Below, in pieces: positions 6,266-13,064 of a stretch of DNA of 13,151 bases (its first letter is position 1; every line of letters starts with the position of its first letter). Under the pieces are notes generated by a model. It had not been told where the DNA came from, ran no database searches, and worked only from the letters and a program-made list of their open reading frames with translations. The position numbers were made by a program, and so were the translations under genes. This DNA is from Eubacterium sp. (GTDB lineage Bacteria > Bacillota_A > Clostridia > Lachnospirales > Lachnospiraceae): NCBI GenBank assembly GCA_023663915.1, contig JAMPGN010000118.1:1-13151 (forward strand), read 5' to 3'.

Positions 6266-7300
6266 ATGTTTCACTTAAGCGGAGGAATGATTGGCTGGCA
6301 GCTTTTGGGCTGGGTGCTCGTATTTGCAGGACTGATCATTATGAATGAAATTGCACGTCGGACAAAGCTCGGTGGTGGGATCTGCTTTTTTGCAATTCCG
6401 GCGGTGCTCACGGTATACTTTATCGCGATCTATGTCGGCGCAGCGCAGGGCGCAGAGTGGGCGTTGACGAACCAGACGTATGTACATATGAATAGCTGGT
6501 TCCATTACGCGAAGCTGTATGCTGCTTTGGCGGGTTGTATCGGCTTTATGATTATCAAGTATCATTGGGGGAAATTAGGAAACTCTCATGCTTTTAAGGC
6601 ATTCCCATTTGTAATCGTTGCGATCAATATCCTGATTGCCGTGGTATCCGATTTCGAGTCGGCGGTCAGAGCCGGAGATATCATGGGCGGCTGGTGGAAA
6701 TCGTCTGAAGGCGTGTGGCTCTACGGCGGTTGGTGGAATATTTTAAATGGGATTGCGGGCCTGATTAACATCGTCTGTATGACAGGCTGGTGGGGTATCT
6801 ATTCTTCCAAAGACAAAAAAGATATGCTCTGGCCAGATATGACATGGCAGTTTATTCTCGCTTATGATATCTGGAACTTCCAGTATACCTATCTGAATCT
6901 GCCTACCCACGCATGGTACTGCGGTTTCGCGTTGCTTCTCGCGCCTACAGTAGCCAATGCACTTTGGAATAAGGGTGGCTGGATTCAGAACCGCGCCAAT
7001 ACATTGGCGATGTGGTGTATGTTTGCGCAGGTATTTCCACTGTTTCAGGATGGCAGCCGTTTCACCACGGTATCATCGGTGTACGGTGCAGGCGGTGCTG
7101 CCGTTGCCTTGGGCGAAGCGATGCCGACCACGGCAAATCCCACGGCGCAGGGAATCATTTCAGTTATCTCTATCGTGGTAAATATCGCAGTGTTTGCGGT
7201 GATCTTAAAGCGTGCGAAAGATCAGAAAAAGAATCCATATACGAACGAGATCTTTACAGATCAGAAAGATTTCAAACAGGCAATGGATAGGGCGGAATAA
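6266..7300 (+). CDS. tryptophan-rich multi-pass membrane protein (DUF5692-like)
   Basis: A 344-residue integral membrane protein with about eight or nine hydrophobic segments (roughly 9-26, 38-57, 83-101, 113-130, 158-178, 190-206, 213-231, 243-260, 291-312) and a short charged cytoplasmic-type tail. It carries about 19 tryptophans, many in GW/GGWW clusters around residues 140-175, plus conserved-looking acidic and aromatic residues at likely membrane borders (DIWNFQYTYLNLP). There is no signal peptide, transporter signature, Cys motif or His-rich metal site. From memory it resembles the uncharacterised family DUF5692; this could not be searched. AGAGGGG precedes the ATG, 26 bases after hypA, so it is the last gene of the hypB-oxidoreductase-hypA cluster. 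It could be the membrane partner or quinone/ion module for the redox protein, or a metal permease; the function is unknown. Confidence 0.85.
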   Translation: MFHLSGGMIGWQLLGWVLVFAGLIIMNEIARRTKLGGGICFFAIPAVLTVYFIAIYVGAAQGAEWALTNQTYVHMNSWFHYAKLYAALAGCIGFMIIKYHWGKLGNSHAFKAFPFVIVAINILIAVVSDFESAVRAGDIMGGWWKSSEGVWLYGGWWNILNGIAGLINIVCMTGWWGIYSSKDKKDMLWPDMTWQFILAYDIWNFQYTYLNLPTHAWYCGFALLLAPTVANALWNKGGWIQNRANTLAMWCMFAQVFPLFQDGSRFTTVSSVYGAGGAAVALGEAMPTTANPTAQGIISVISIVVNIAVFAVILKRAKDQKKNPYTNEIFTDQKDFKQAMDRAE

Positions 7301-7338
7301 AAAAGACCCCTTCTGTCATGATCGGATGGCAGAAGGGG
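7301..7338. terminator. bidirectional intrinsic terminator
   Basis: CCCCTTCTGTCAT (7307-7319) pairs with ATGGCAGAAGGGG (7326-7338), a 13-bp stem with one G-T pair and a 6-base loop. A run of six A plus GA (7299-7306) precedes it, so on the minus strand the stem is followed by TCTTTTTT: a strong terminator for the leftward Rpn-type gene. The rightward U-tract (TCTTGTTG) is weaker but closes the hyp cluster. Confidence 0.88.
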
Positions 7339-7388
7339 AATCTTGTTGTAAGCTAGAATTGTATATGCCTGTATGCCGTTACGCAAAA

Positions 7389-8264
7389 TTATAAATAGAA
7401 TGGCAGCAGATCAAATTCACGGAGTAATTTTTCACGGTATTCAGGATCGGCAATGACTTTTGGGATGTCCTCGCTTCTTCCGCTTTTCAGTAAAGCATCT
7501 GCTAATTTTATGCCAATTTCTGTTGCGAAATCCATATCGGTTTTTTTCAATAATTCCTTTTCGCGTTCCCCAAATTCAAAAATACACATACTAATCGCCT
7601 CCGCTCGGTTTTGTCGTAGAAAATCTACTAAGATATTATTCTTGATACATTCGGAAACGGCATGTTCTACCGCCATTTCCAAAGATATGCCCGGTAAATC
7701 AAGATACCTGCGTATATGTTCTATGCATAGCATATATTCTTTCAATGTTGGACATTTGTCCAGAATCTGTTGATTGTTACCCGAATTAATGTTGAGCATT
7801 GTCACCTTCAGTTCAAGCTGTGGATCGGTCTCGTCAGTATAGTAGGCATCCGATAACTGCAGAAACATTGTTTCCGGCAGATTTTTTGCTCCGTTGTAGA
7901 AGACAATGAATTTTGGAGCAGGGATACGAATCATAGTGGAAGAGTATAGGGAGCGCATGTCGATTAGCTTTTGATATTCCCTTGCCACATAAAATAGATT
8001 TCGTAGAGGAATGTTGGGATTGTAAGTAGACTGATGCTCATAGAGATATAAGTGAAAGTCGATTAAAAATGCCAGATCATTTTTCATATTCATATAAATG
8101 GCATTTTCTAACGTTACAATCTGCAAGTCCTCCTCATTGGCGTGATGAGAACCGTTTACAGCATTATACAGAGAAAGCAGTTCCTTTTTATTCTTAAAAA
8201 GCATACGGAACATAGTGTCTTTGTATTTTTGGTTGACAGTTACATTTGTGTATTCATGATTCAT
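7389..8264 (-). CDS. Rpn-family PD-(D/E)XK nuclease / putative transposase
   Basis: A 291-residue protein of the recombination-promoting nuclease (Rpn, formerly transposase_31/PDDEXK) type. Characterised members are DNA endonucleases that stimulate recA-independent recombination; some clostridial relatives have no known role. The core is in the first third: KYKDTMFRMLFKNKKELLSLYNAVNG (13-38), the acidic Asp63 and Asp69 in NDLAFLIDF, and YEHQST (75-80), where Glu76 and Gln78 match the E-x-Q/K part of the nuclease fold. The C-terminal half is helical and charged, with VEHAVSECIKNNILVDFLRQNRAEA, as usual for this group. Expression starts from a minus-strand promoter at 8398-8426. The AGGAGG site lies only 4 bases before the ATG and can be hidden in a hairpin. 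It ends at a strong terminator, so it is a self-contained unit of a kind often found in many copies per genome. Confidence 0.82.
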   Translation of the reverse strand: MNHEYTNVTVNQKYKDTMFRMLFKNKKELLSLYNAVNGSHHANEEDLQIVTLENAIYMNMKNDLAFLIDFHLYLYEHQSTYNPNIPLRNLFYVAREYQKLIDMRSLYSSTMIRIPAPKFIVFYNGAKNLPETMFLQLSDAYYTDETDPQLELKVTMLNINSGNNQQILDKCPTLKEYMLCIEHIRRYLDLPGISLEMAVEHAVSECIKNNILVDFLRQNRAEAISMCIFEFGEREKELLKKTDMDFATEIGIKLADALLKSGRSEDIPKVIADPEYREKLLREFDLLPFYL

Positions 8265-8268
8265 TTGA

Positions 8269-8308
8269 CCTCCTTCGCAGGAGCGTCTTGTTTTCTAAAA
8301 TCTCCTGC
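8269..8308 (-). promoter_or_regulatory. leader RNA with two competing helices over the ribosome binding site
   Basis: Read on the minus strand, GCAGGAG (complement of 8302-8308) can pair with CTCCTGC (complement of 8277-8283). The same CTCCT can instead pair with AGGAG of the ribosome binding site (complement of 8269-8274) through a GCGA tetraloop. The helices are mutually exclusive: one frees the site and the other hides it. On the plus strand the outer pair is followed by TTTT, so it could also act as a weak terminator there. Confidence 0.5.
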
Positions 8309-8397
8309 TTTTAAAATGATGGGATAAAAGCATAGATTTCAGAAAAAAGAATAAATGAATAAATTCAGATAAAAAGAAATATGTATGCTTTGGTTGC

Positions 8398-8426
8398 ATC
8401 ATAACATATCAGGGAATAGAAATCAA
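8398..8426 (-). promoter_or_regulatory. sigma-A-type promoter of the Rpn-type gene
   Basis: On the minus strand TTGATT (complement of 8421-8426) is followed after 17 bases by TATGAT (complement of 8398-8403). Transcription would start near 8391, giving a leader of about 127 bases before the ATG at 8264, enough to hold the competing helices. Confidence 0.65.
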
Positions 8427-8451
8427 TATATTTTTAAATGAAAAATAAACG

Positions 8452-8465
8452 AATTATCGATAATT
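8452..8465. repeat. perfect 14-bp palindrome
   Basis: AATTATCGATAATT reads the same on both strands. It lies between the divergent promoters of the Rpn-type gene and rmuC, 26 bases upstream of the first and 21 upstream of the second, so it could be a shared operator. AT-rich palindromes can occur by chance. Confidence 0.35.
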
Positions 8466-8485
8466 AAAGAAAGGTTCCACATACC

Positions 8486-8514
8486 TTGAAAAACACTTGT
8501 AAGTGTAGTATTAT
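8486..8514 (+). promoter_or_regulatory. rmuC: promoter of rmuC with a dyad in its spacer
   Basis: TTGAAA (8486-8491), a 17-base spacer and TATTAT (8509-8514) form a good sigma-A promoter. ACACTT (8493-8498) and AAGTGT (8501-8506) make a dyad with a 2-base centre exactly within the spacer, a position where a bound repressor would block RNA polymerase. The regulator is not identifiable; the sequence does not match a LexA box. Confidence 0.6.
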
Positions 8515-8522
8515 ACAATAAA

Positions 8523-8544
8523 AAAACGAGCTTACGCTCGTTTT
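8523..8544 (+). terminator. short intrinsic hairpin at the start of the rmuC transcript
   Basis: AAAACGAGC (8523-8531) and GCTCGTTTT (8536-8544) form a perfect 9-bp stem with a TTAC tetraloop and built-in A and T tracts, so it works as a terminator shape on both strands. It begins within a few bases of the predicted rmuC start site, an odd place for a terminator; it may instead protect the 5' end or block readthrough from upstream. Confidence 0.65.
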
Positions 8545-8578
8545 AGTATAAGAATTTTCTAAATAGAAACAGGAGAAA

Positions 8579-9994
8579 ATGTCAATTATGGGATTACAGG
8601 AAATTTTAGGGATAATAGTGATCTTCCTGCTTTTAGTCAATATTATTTTACAGATTACAGGGCGCAGAGGTTCTGACATTGGTAAAATAGTAACTTTATT
8701 GAAACGCAGCGCGGAAGAACAGCGTGACAGTGTGCAAAAACAAATCGCGAGCGGTACAACGGAGCAGTTTGCACGTTTTAGCGTTATTCAAAAAAGCATT
8801 CAGGAAACTTTATCGACGAATCGTGGTGAAGTCAACCAACAGCTTACGGAGTTTCGACGGCAAATGGAAACGCAGTTAAATGCTATCCAAGAGGCTGGTA
8901 TAAAAAGCAACGAACGAATTGGCATGAATGTGACGAATGCCCTGCAAATGAGCCGTGAGGAGCAGAATAAACAGCTTCATAACTTTGGGGAACAAGTTGA
9001 TAACCGGCTTTCCTCCATTCAACATGCTTCTGCTGAGAATATTGACAAGGTTAACACTACACTGGAAAGCAGAATGAAGGCATTGCAGGAAAGTAATGAG
9101 AAACGACTGGAACAGATGCAGGGTGTTGTGGATGAAAAATTGCAGAAGACACTGGAAATTCGCCTAAATCAATCTTTTGAACTGGTCAGTAAACAACTAG
9201 AAAACGTAGGCCAGGGACTAGGTGAGATGAAAGCGCTTGCTGCCGATGCGAGGTCGTTAAAAAATGCTCTTACAAATGTAAAGGAGCGTGGTACATATGG
9301 TGAAGTTCGTCTTGAGAAGCTACTCTCTGATATTTTGGCTCCGAACCAATATGAAATGAATGTGGAAATTGCAGACGGTAAACGCGTGGAGTTTGCCATA
9401 AGGCTTCCGGGTAATGGCGATGCACCGCTGCTTCTTCCGATTGACAGTAAATTTCCGATTGAGGATTATAACCGGCTGCTTGATGCGGAGGATAAACAGG
9501 AGATTGATGAGGCGAGGCGTTCCCTTACGGTCAAAATCCGTGCTTTTGCCAAAGACATTCATGACAAATATATCGTGCCGCCAAAGACGACTGATTTTGC
9601 GCTGATGTTTTTACCAACGGAAGGACTATATGCGGAAGTAGTCCAAAATGTGACTCTGTTTGAGGAACTTCGTGATAAATATAAGATTACGGCAGTCGGT
9701 GCAACCACGCTATCGGCCTTTCTTGCATCCTTACAGATGGGCTTTAAGACACTTGCGATTGAGCAGAGGTCGCAGGAAGTGTGGGATACGCTTCGTGCTG
9801 TGAAGTCAGAGTTCAATAAATTTGGGGATATGCTGGATAAAGCGCATAAGCAGATTCAGACAGCCGATAAGACACTGGCTGAAATTGTCGGCAGACGCAC
9901 ACGGGCAATTAACCGCACTTTGCGGGACGTAGAGGAATTGACAGAGACAAGCGCGCCTCTATTGACGGAATTAGAAGATATAGCCGATGAATAA
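8579..9994 (+). CDS. rmuC: DNA recombination protein RmuC
   Basis: A 471-residue member of the RmuC family, which limits inversions at short inverted repeats; it is thought to be a nuclease but its activity is poorly defined. It has one N-terminal membrane anchor (about 8-27), a long coiled coil rich in Gln, Glu and Lys (about 35-215) and the RmuC core (about 225-455). The core shows GTYGEVRLEKLL (from 238), GKRVEFAIRLPG with Glu271, and PIDSKFP (287-293), where Asp289 and Lys291 fit the D-x-K of a PD-(D/E)XK nuclease fold. AGGAG lies only 3 bases before the ATG at 8579; a second in-frame ATG at 8588 would leave 12 bases, so the exact start is uncertain. A HAD-phosphatase gene follows after 103 bases with no terminator between, so the two may be cotranscribed. 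Confidence 0.92.
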   Translation: MSIMGLQEILGIIVIFLLLVNIILQITGRRGSDIGKIVTLLKRSAEEQRDSVQKQIASGTTEQFARFSVIQKSIQETLSTNRGEVNQQLTEFRRQMETQLNAIQEAGIKSNERIGMNVTNALQMSREEQNKQLHNFGEQVDNRLSSIQHASAENIDKVNTTLESRMKALQESNEKRLEQMQGVVDEKLQKTLEIRLNQSFELVSKQLENVGQGLGEMKALAADARSLKNALTNVKERGTYGEVRLEKLLSDILAPNQYEMNVEIADGKRVEFAIRLPGNGDAPLLLPIDSKFPIEDYNRLLDAEDKQEIDEARRSLTVKIRAFAKDIHDKYIVPPKTTDFALMFLPTEGLYAEVVQNVTLFEELRDKYKITAVGATTLSAFLASLQMGFKTLAIEQRSQEVWDTLRAVKSEFNKFGDMLDKAHKQIQTADKTLAEIVGRRTRAINRTLRDVEELTETSAPLLTELEDIADE

Positions 9995-10097
9995 ATTGAT
10001 GAATAAAGAAGTGATTTTTTGTATGGAAAGTGGCGAGTTTGAGTACCATACGTCCGAATAATAGGAAGAGCAGACACATCTGCAGAATGGAGGCACT

Positions 10098-10733
10098 ATG
10101 AAATATACGCACATAGCTTTTGATGTTGACGGCACACTGATTAATACGGAGTACGCGATTTTACATTCCCTGCAGGAAACCATGAAAACGGTATCCGGCA
10201 AGGAATTGCCGCTTGACGAACTAACATTCGTGTTGGGGATCACGGGGAAGGATGGGTTGAAGAGGCTTGGCGTGGAAGACGTTGATGCTACGCTGGATCT
10301 CTGGAATAAGAAGATGCTTGACTATGCGGATACGATGACCTTTTTCAACGGAATGACGGAATTGTTGGATGAACTGTTGAAGCAGGGCTGCAAAATGGGA
10401 ATCATCACGTCAAGGACGAGAGAAGAATTTAGCTGGGGTTTTGATGGTACGGACACGGAACGGTATTTTCAGGCAATCGTCTGCGCGGACGATACCAAGG
10501 AGCATAAACCGACTGCCGCGCCGCTCCTCAAATACATGGAGTTATCGGGAGCGGACAGGGCGCATGTTCTTTATGTAGGCGACAGCGAATATGACAGTCA
10601 GTGCGCACGGAATGCAGGTGTAGATTTTGCGCTAGCAGTATGGGGTAGCCATAGCCAGGAGGTAAAGGCGGAGCATTATCTGGATAAACCTGCGGATTTG
10701 CTGTCAATCATTATATCAGACGCAGACTGCTGA
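10098..10733 (+). CDS. HAD-superfamily hydrolase, phosphoglycolate-phosphatase-like
   Basis: A 211-residue cytoplasmic phosphatase of HAD subfamily I with an alpha-helical cap. Motif I is FDVDGTL, with nucleophile Asp9 and acid/base Asp11; motif II is ITSR (103-106); motif III is Lys137 in KEHKP; motif IV is VGDSEYD (160-166) with Asp162 and Asp166. This layout matches the Gph/PpaX/YqaB-type proteins that act on phosphoglycolate, pyrophosphate or sugar phosphates; the substrate cannot be read from the sequence. TGGAGG lies 4 bases before the ATG. It follows rmuC and ends at its own terminator, so a two-gene transcript with rmuC is possible; a functional link is not obvious. Confidence 0.88.
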   Translation: MKYTHIAFDVDGTLINTEYAILHSLQETMKTVSGKELPLDELTFVLGITGKDGLKRLGVEDVDATLDLWNKKMLDYADTMTFFNGMTELLDELLKQGCKMGIITSRTREEFSWGFDGTDTERYFQAIVCADDTKEHKPTAAPLLKYMELSGADRAHVLYVGDSEYDSQCARNAGVDFALAVWGSHSQEVKAEHYLDKPADLLSIIISDADC

Positions 10734-10748
10734 GTCTGCGTTTATTAT
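10720..10748 (+). terminator. intrinsic terminator of the HAD hydrolase gene
   Basis: ACGCAGACT (10720-10728) and AGTCTGCGT (10733-10741) form a perfect 9-bp stem with a GCTG tetraloop, followed by TTATTATAT. The stop codon TGA (10731-10733) spans the loop and the start of the descending arm. Confidence 0.85.
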
Positions 10749-10853
10749 ATCACAAGGTTAGTGTATGAAATTATTGTGTGGCATTGCTGGAAAACATTTG
10801 AAATAGAGTGTTTCAATAAAACATTAGAAAATAATGATAATATTGGAAATGGG

Positions 10854-10882
10854 TTGATTTTAGACTGAAGATGGAGTTTAAT
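10854..10882 (+). promoter_or_regulatory. candidate promoter of the methyltransferase gene
   Basis: TTGATT (10854-10859), a 17-base spacer and TTTAAT (10877-10882) would start transcription near 10889, about 50 bases before the GTG start. The whole gap 10749-10922 is AT-rich and holds no gene. The richness in A and T makes chance matches more likely. Confidence 0.45.
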
Positions 10883-10940
10883 TTAGAATGTAAAATATAA
10901 TTTCTGGCAATGTTGATGGATGGAGGAGGGATTATATACA

Positions 10941-12005
10941 GTGAATAATGTGCTTAAGGGGGTGTCCCTCTTTTCCGGCGCCGGCGGTATGGATGTTGGT
11001 TTTGAGAATGCAGGAGTGCAAGTGGTTTTTGCCAATGAATTAATGAAAGAGGCAGCTGATACATATAGGGCGAATCACCCTGAAGGTATCATGGTTAATG
11101 ATGATATAAATAATATTATGGACAGACTGGAGGAATACGAAGGTATAGATTTAGTTTTTGGCGGACCGCCATGTCAAGGATTTTCGGTTGCAGGGAAAAT
11201 GGATCCAGATGATGCAAGAAGCAAATTGATTTTAACATTTCTTGATGCAGTCGAAAAAATACACCCGAAAGCGTTTGTTATGGAGAATGTCAAAGCATTG
11301 GGAATTTTGGAGAAATGGGAGCCAATCCGAAAAAAATACATGGAAAGAGCAGGAGAAATGGGGTATCTTTGTATGCCGTTTATGTTAAATGCTACAGAAT
11401 ATGGTGTTTCGCAAAAAAGAGAAAGAGTTTTTTTTATAGGAATTAAAGATGATAGGAATCCTTTTTTTGAACATCATATGAAAGGATTAATTGAACAACA
11501 GAAGAAGGAAGCCCCTACTATTAAGGAACTGCTTTATCCATTGGGACGCGCCGGAAGTGAAACAAATCCGGATACCTGCACTGCAAAAATTACTTTTGCA
11601 ATCCGTCCGGTTATGCGAAAATCTCCCTACGCAGGAATGTATTTTAATGGGCAGGGCAGACCGATTGATATAAACGGATATGCAAATACGCTTCCGGCAT
11701 CAATGGGGGGAAATAAAACGCCATTTGTTGATGAAGAGTATCTCTATGGTGATGCTGAGAAAGATTGGGTGGCTGAGTACCATAGGGGGTTGGTGGATGG
11801 CAGTATCATTCCTGAATTTAAAAGCGCTCCGGGCAGACTGCGGAGGATTACCATAAAAGAAGCCGCCAGAATCCAGACTTTCCCGGATGATTATATTTTC
11901 TGTGGAAATAAAGGAAAGATATATACGCAGATTGGCAATGCTGTCCCATGTAAATTGGCAGAAGCAGTGGCGAAAGCTGTAGTTGAATATATGCAAGTAA
12001 GCTGA
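10941..12005 (+). CDS. DNA (cytosine-5-)-methyltransferase
   Basis: A type II modification enzyme that transfers a methyl group from S-adenosylmethionine to carbon 5 of cytosine. The conserved motifs are in the standard order: I, VSLFSGAGGMDVGF (about 8-21); IV, FGGPPCQGFS with catalytic Cys78; VI, MENV (Glu115); VIII, QKRERVFFIG (from 158); a target-recognition region (about 190-295); then RIQTFPDDY (from 310) and X, QIGNAVP (from 330). From this start it is 354 residues. An ATG at 10920 is in frame, but it sits inside the GGAGGAGGG ribosome binding site (10922-10930), so the GTG at 10941, 10 bases beyond, is preferred. It faces a minus-strand gene that is probably the matching nuclease. The target sequence cannot be deduced. 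Its AT-rich composition suggests transfer. Confidence 0.93.
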   Translation: MNNVLKGVSLFSGAGGMDVGFENAGVQVVFANELMKEAADTYRANHPEGIMVNDDINNIMDRLEEYEGIDLVFGGPPCQGFSVAGKMDPDDARSKLILTFLDAVEKIHPKAFVMENVKALGILEKWEPIRKKYMERAGEMGYLCMPFMLNATEYGVSQKRERVFFIGIKDDRNPFFEHHMKGLIEQQKKEAPTIKELLYPLGRAGSETNPDTCTAKITFAIRPVMRKSPYAGMYFNGQGRPIDINGYANTLPASMGGNKTPFVDEEYLYGDAEKDWVAEYHRGLVDGSIIPEFKSAPGRLRRITIKEAARIQTFPDDYIFCGNKGKIYTQIGNAVPCKLAEAVAKAVVEYMQVS

Positions 12006-12047
12006 TCATATATTTACGGTCAATAATGCCGATGAATTTTTTGTTTG

Positions 12048-13052
12048 TCAGGTTGGTGAATTTAATTTTTTCCATAATTTTTTTACAGACTCCGATGTAT
12101 TTGTTTCATTTATGTAATCATTTAGCAAAAGATAAAATCCTTTTCTGCCTTCTGGAGTCATGTGGTGTAAAAGGTTAGATATCCATTCATAAATGTTTAA
12201 ATAATAGTAGGTAATGGTTTTATAACAATATTTGCCAATATAACCGTGCAGATTACTAAATTCCATGTCAGGCGGACAATCTTCACGGCGGCATATTACG
12301 ATTATTTCGTGAATGCCTGTTGAGTGTTTTTCATTATAAATGGAAATACAGTCATAGGAATCACGAATTCTGGCAATGTCGAAATGCTTGACAGTTACTT
12401 CGATACCTGTGTGAAAAAATGTATGATAACATTTTAACAGCAAAGCAGATATTTTTTGTGGTGTGTTTCCGGCATCCGGGATTTGGGTAATCAGTTCATA
12501 GCAAAGATGGTATAAATAGTCAGGGTCTTCAGAAGGCTCTGTTTCTACACGAAGCGCAGTCAGGGAATCAGCATATGTTATCAGTCTGCGCAATAATGAT
12601 GTGCCAATATCGTTGACTTTATTTTCGGAGTTATCATCATCGGTTTCCATATAATTTACTAAGTGAACGACTTCCCTGGCAACATCGGAAGGGCGGCGCT
12701 GGGCAGCCCATGTCATATCCAGACCGACAGTTGCTTTTGCTACATTTAAAGGTCCTGATTTGCGATGAGGGATATTTTTTTCAACTAGAAATTCTTTTAT
12801 AGGATCTTCATAAATCGCACGGGGATTGCAATCATATAATCTTGTAGAAGCTCTAAATGTAGTATCCAGGCGCATGGCTATGACAACTACTAATAATATT
12901 TCCCGAAATCCCCATGCAGTAGTAGAAAATAATTTATCGAGTGAATCTTTATAGGCTGATTCATCAATTTCAGCGCCGTTTTTGATTGCACGGATATATA
13001 AAGCATCTAAAATTTGACGAATTTTTTCATTTCTTTCATCAACTGTACTCAT
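12048..13052 (-). CDS. probable type II restriction endonuclease, family not recognised
   Basis: A 334-residue soluble protein that I cannot place in a named family. The best-conserved-looking part is about 66-145: MRLDTTFRASTRLYDCNPR, then IPHRKSGPLNVAKA and WAAQRRPSDVAREVVHLVNY, followed by an acidic stretch TDDDNSEN. The C-terminal half has GIEVTVKHFDIARIRD (about 215-230), where EVTVK could be the acidic-lysine part of a PD-(D/E)XK site, and ends in an aromatic helical region. The restriction role is inferred from its place tail to tail with a cytosine methyltransferase (42 bases apart) and from its length. AGGAG lies 9 bases before the ATG and overlaps the stop of the gene upstream, so the two are probably cotranscribed. 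No controller (C) protein gene is seen. Confidence 0.7.
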   Translation of the reverse strand: MSTVDERNEKIRQILDALYIRAIKNGAEIDESAYKDSLDKLFSTTAWGFREILLVVVIAMRLDTTFRASTRLYDCNPRAIYEDPIKEFLVEKNIPHRKSGPLNVAKATVGLDMTWAAQRRPSDVAREVVHLVNYMETDDDNSENKVNDIGTSLLRRLITYADSLTALRVETEPSEDPDYLYHLCYELITQIPDAGNTPQKISALLLKCYHTFFHTGIEVTVKHFDIARIRDSYDCISIYNEKHSTGIHEIIVICRREDCPPDMEFSNLHGYIGKYCYKTITYYYLNIYEWISNLLHHMTPEGRKGFYLLLNDYINETNTSESVKKLWKKLNSPT

Positions 13053-13064
13053 AAAGGTTATCTC

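Noticed and set aside
10021..10051. GTATGG/CCATAC hairpin between rmuC and the HAD gene
   Set aside because: Six base pairs with a 19-base loop, and its T run precedes rather than follows the stem, so it is not a terminator in the rightward direction.
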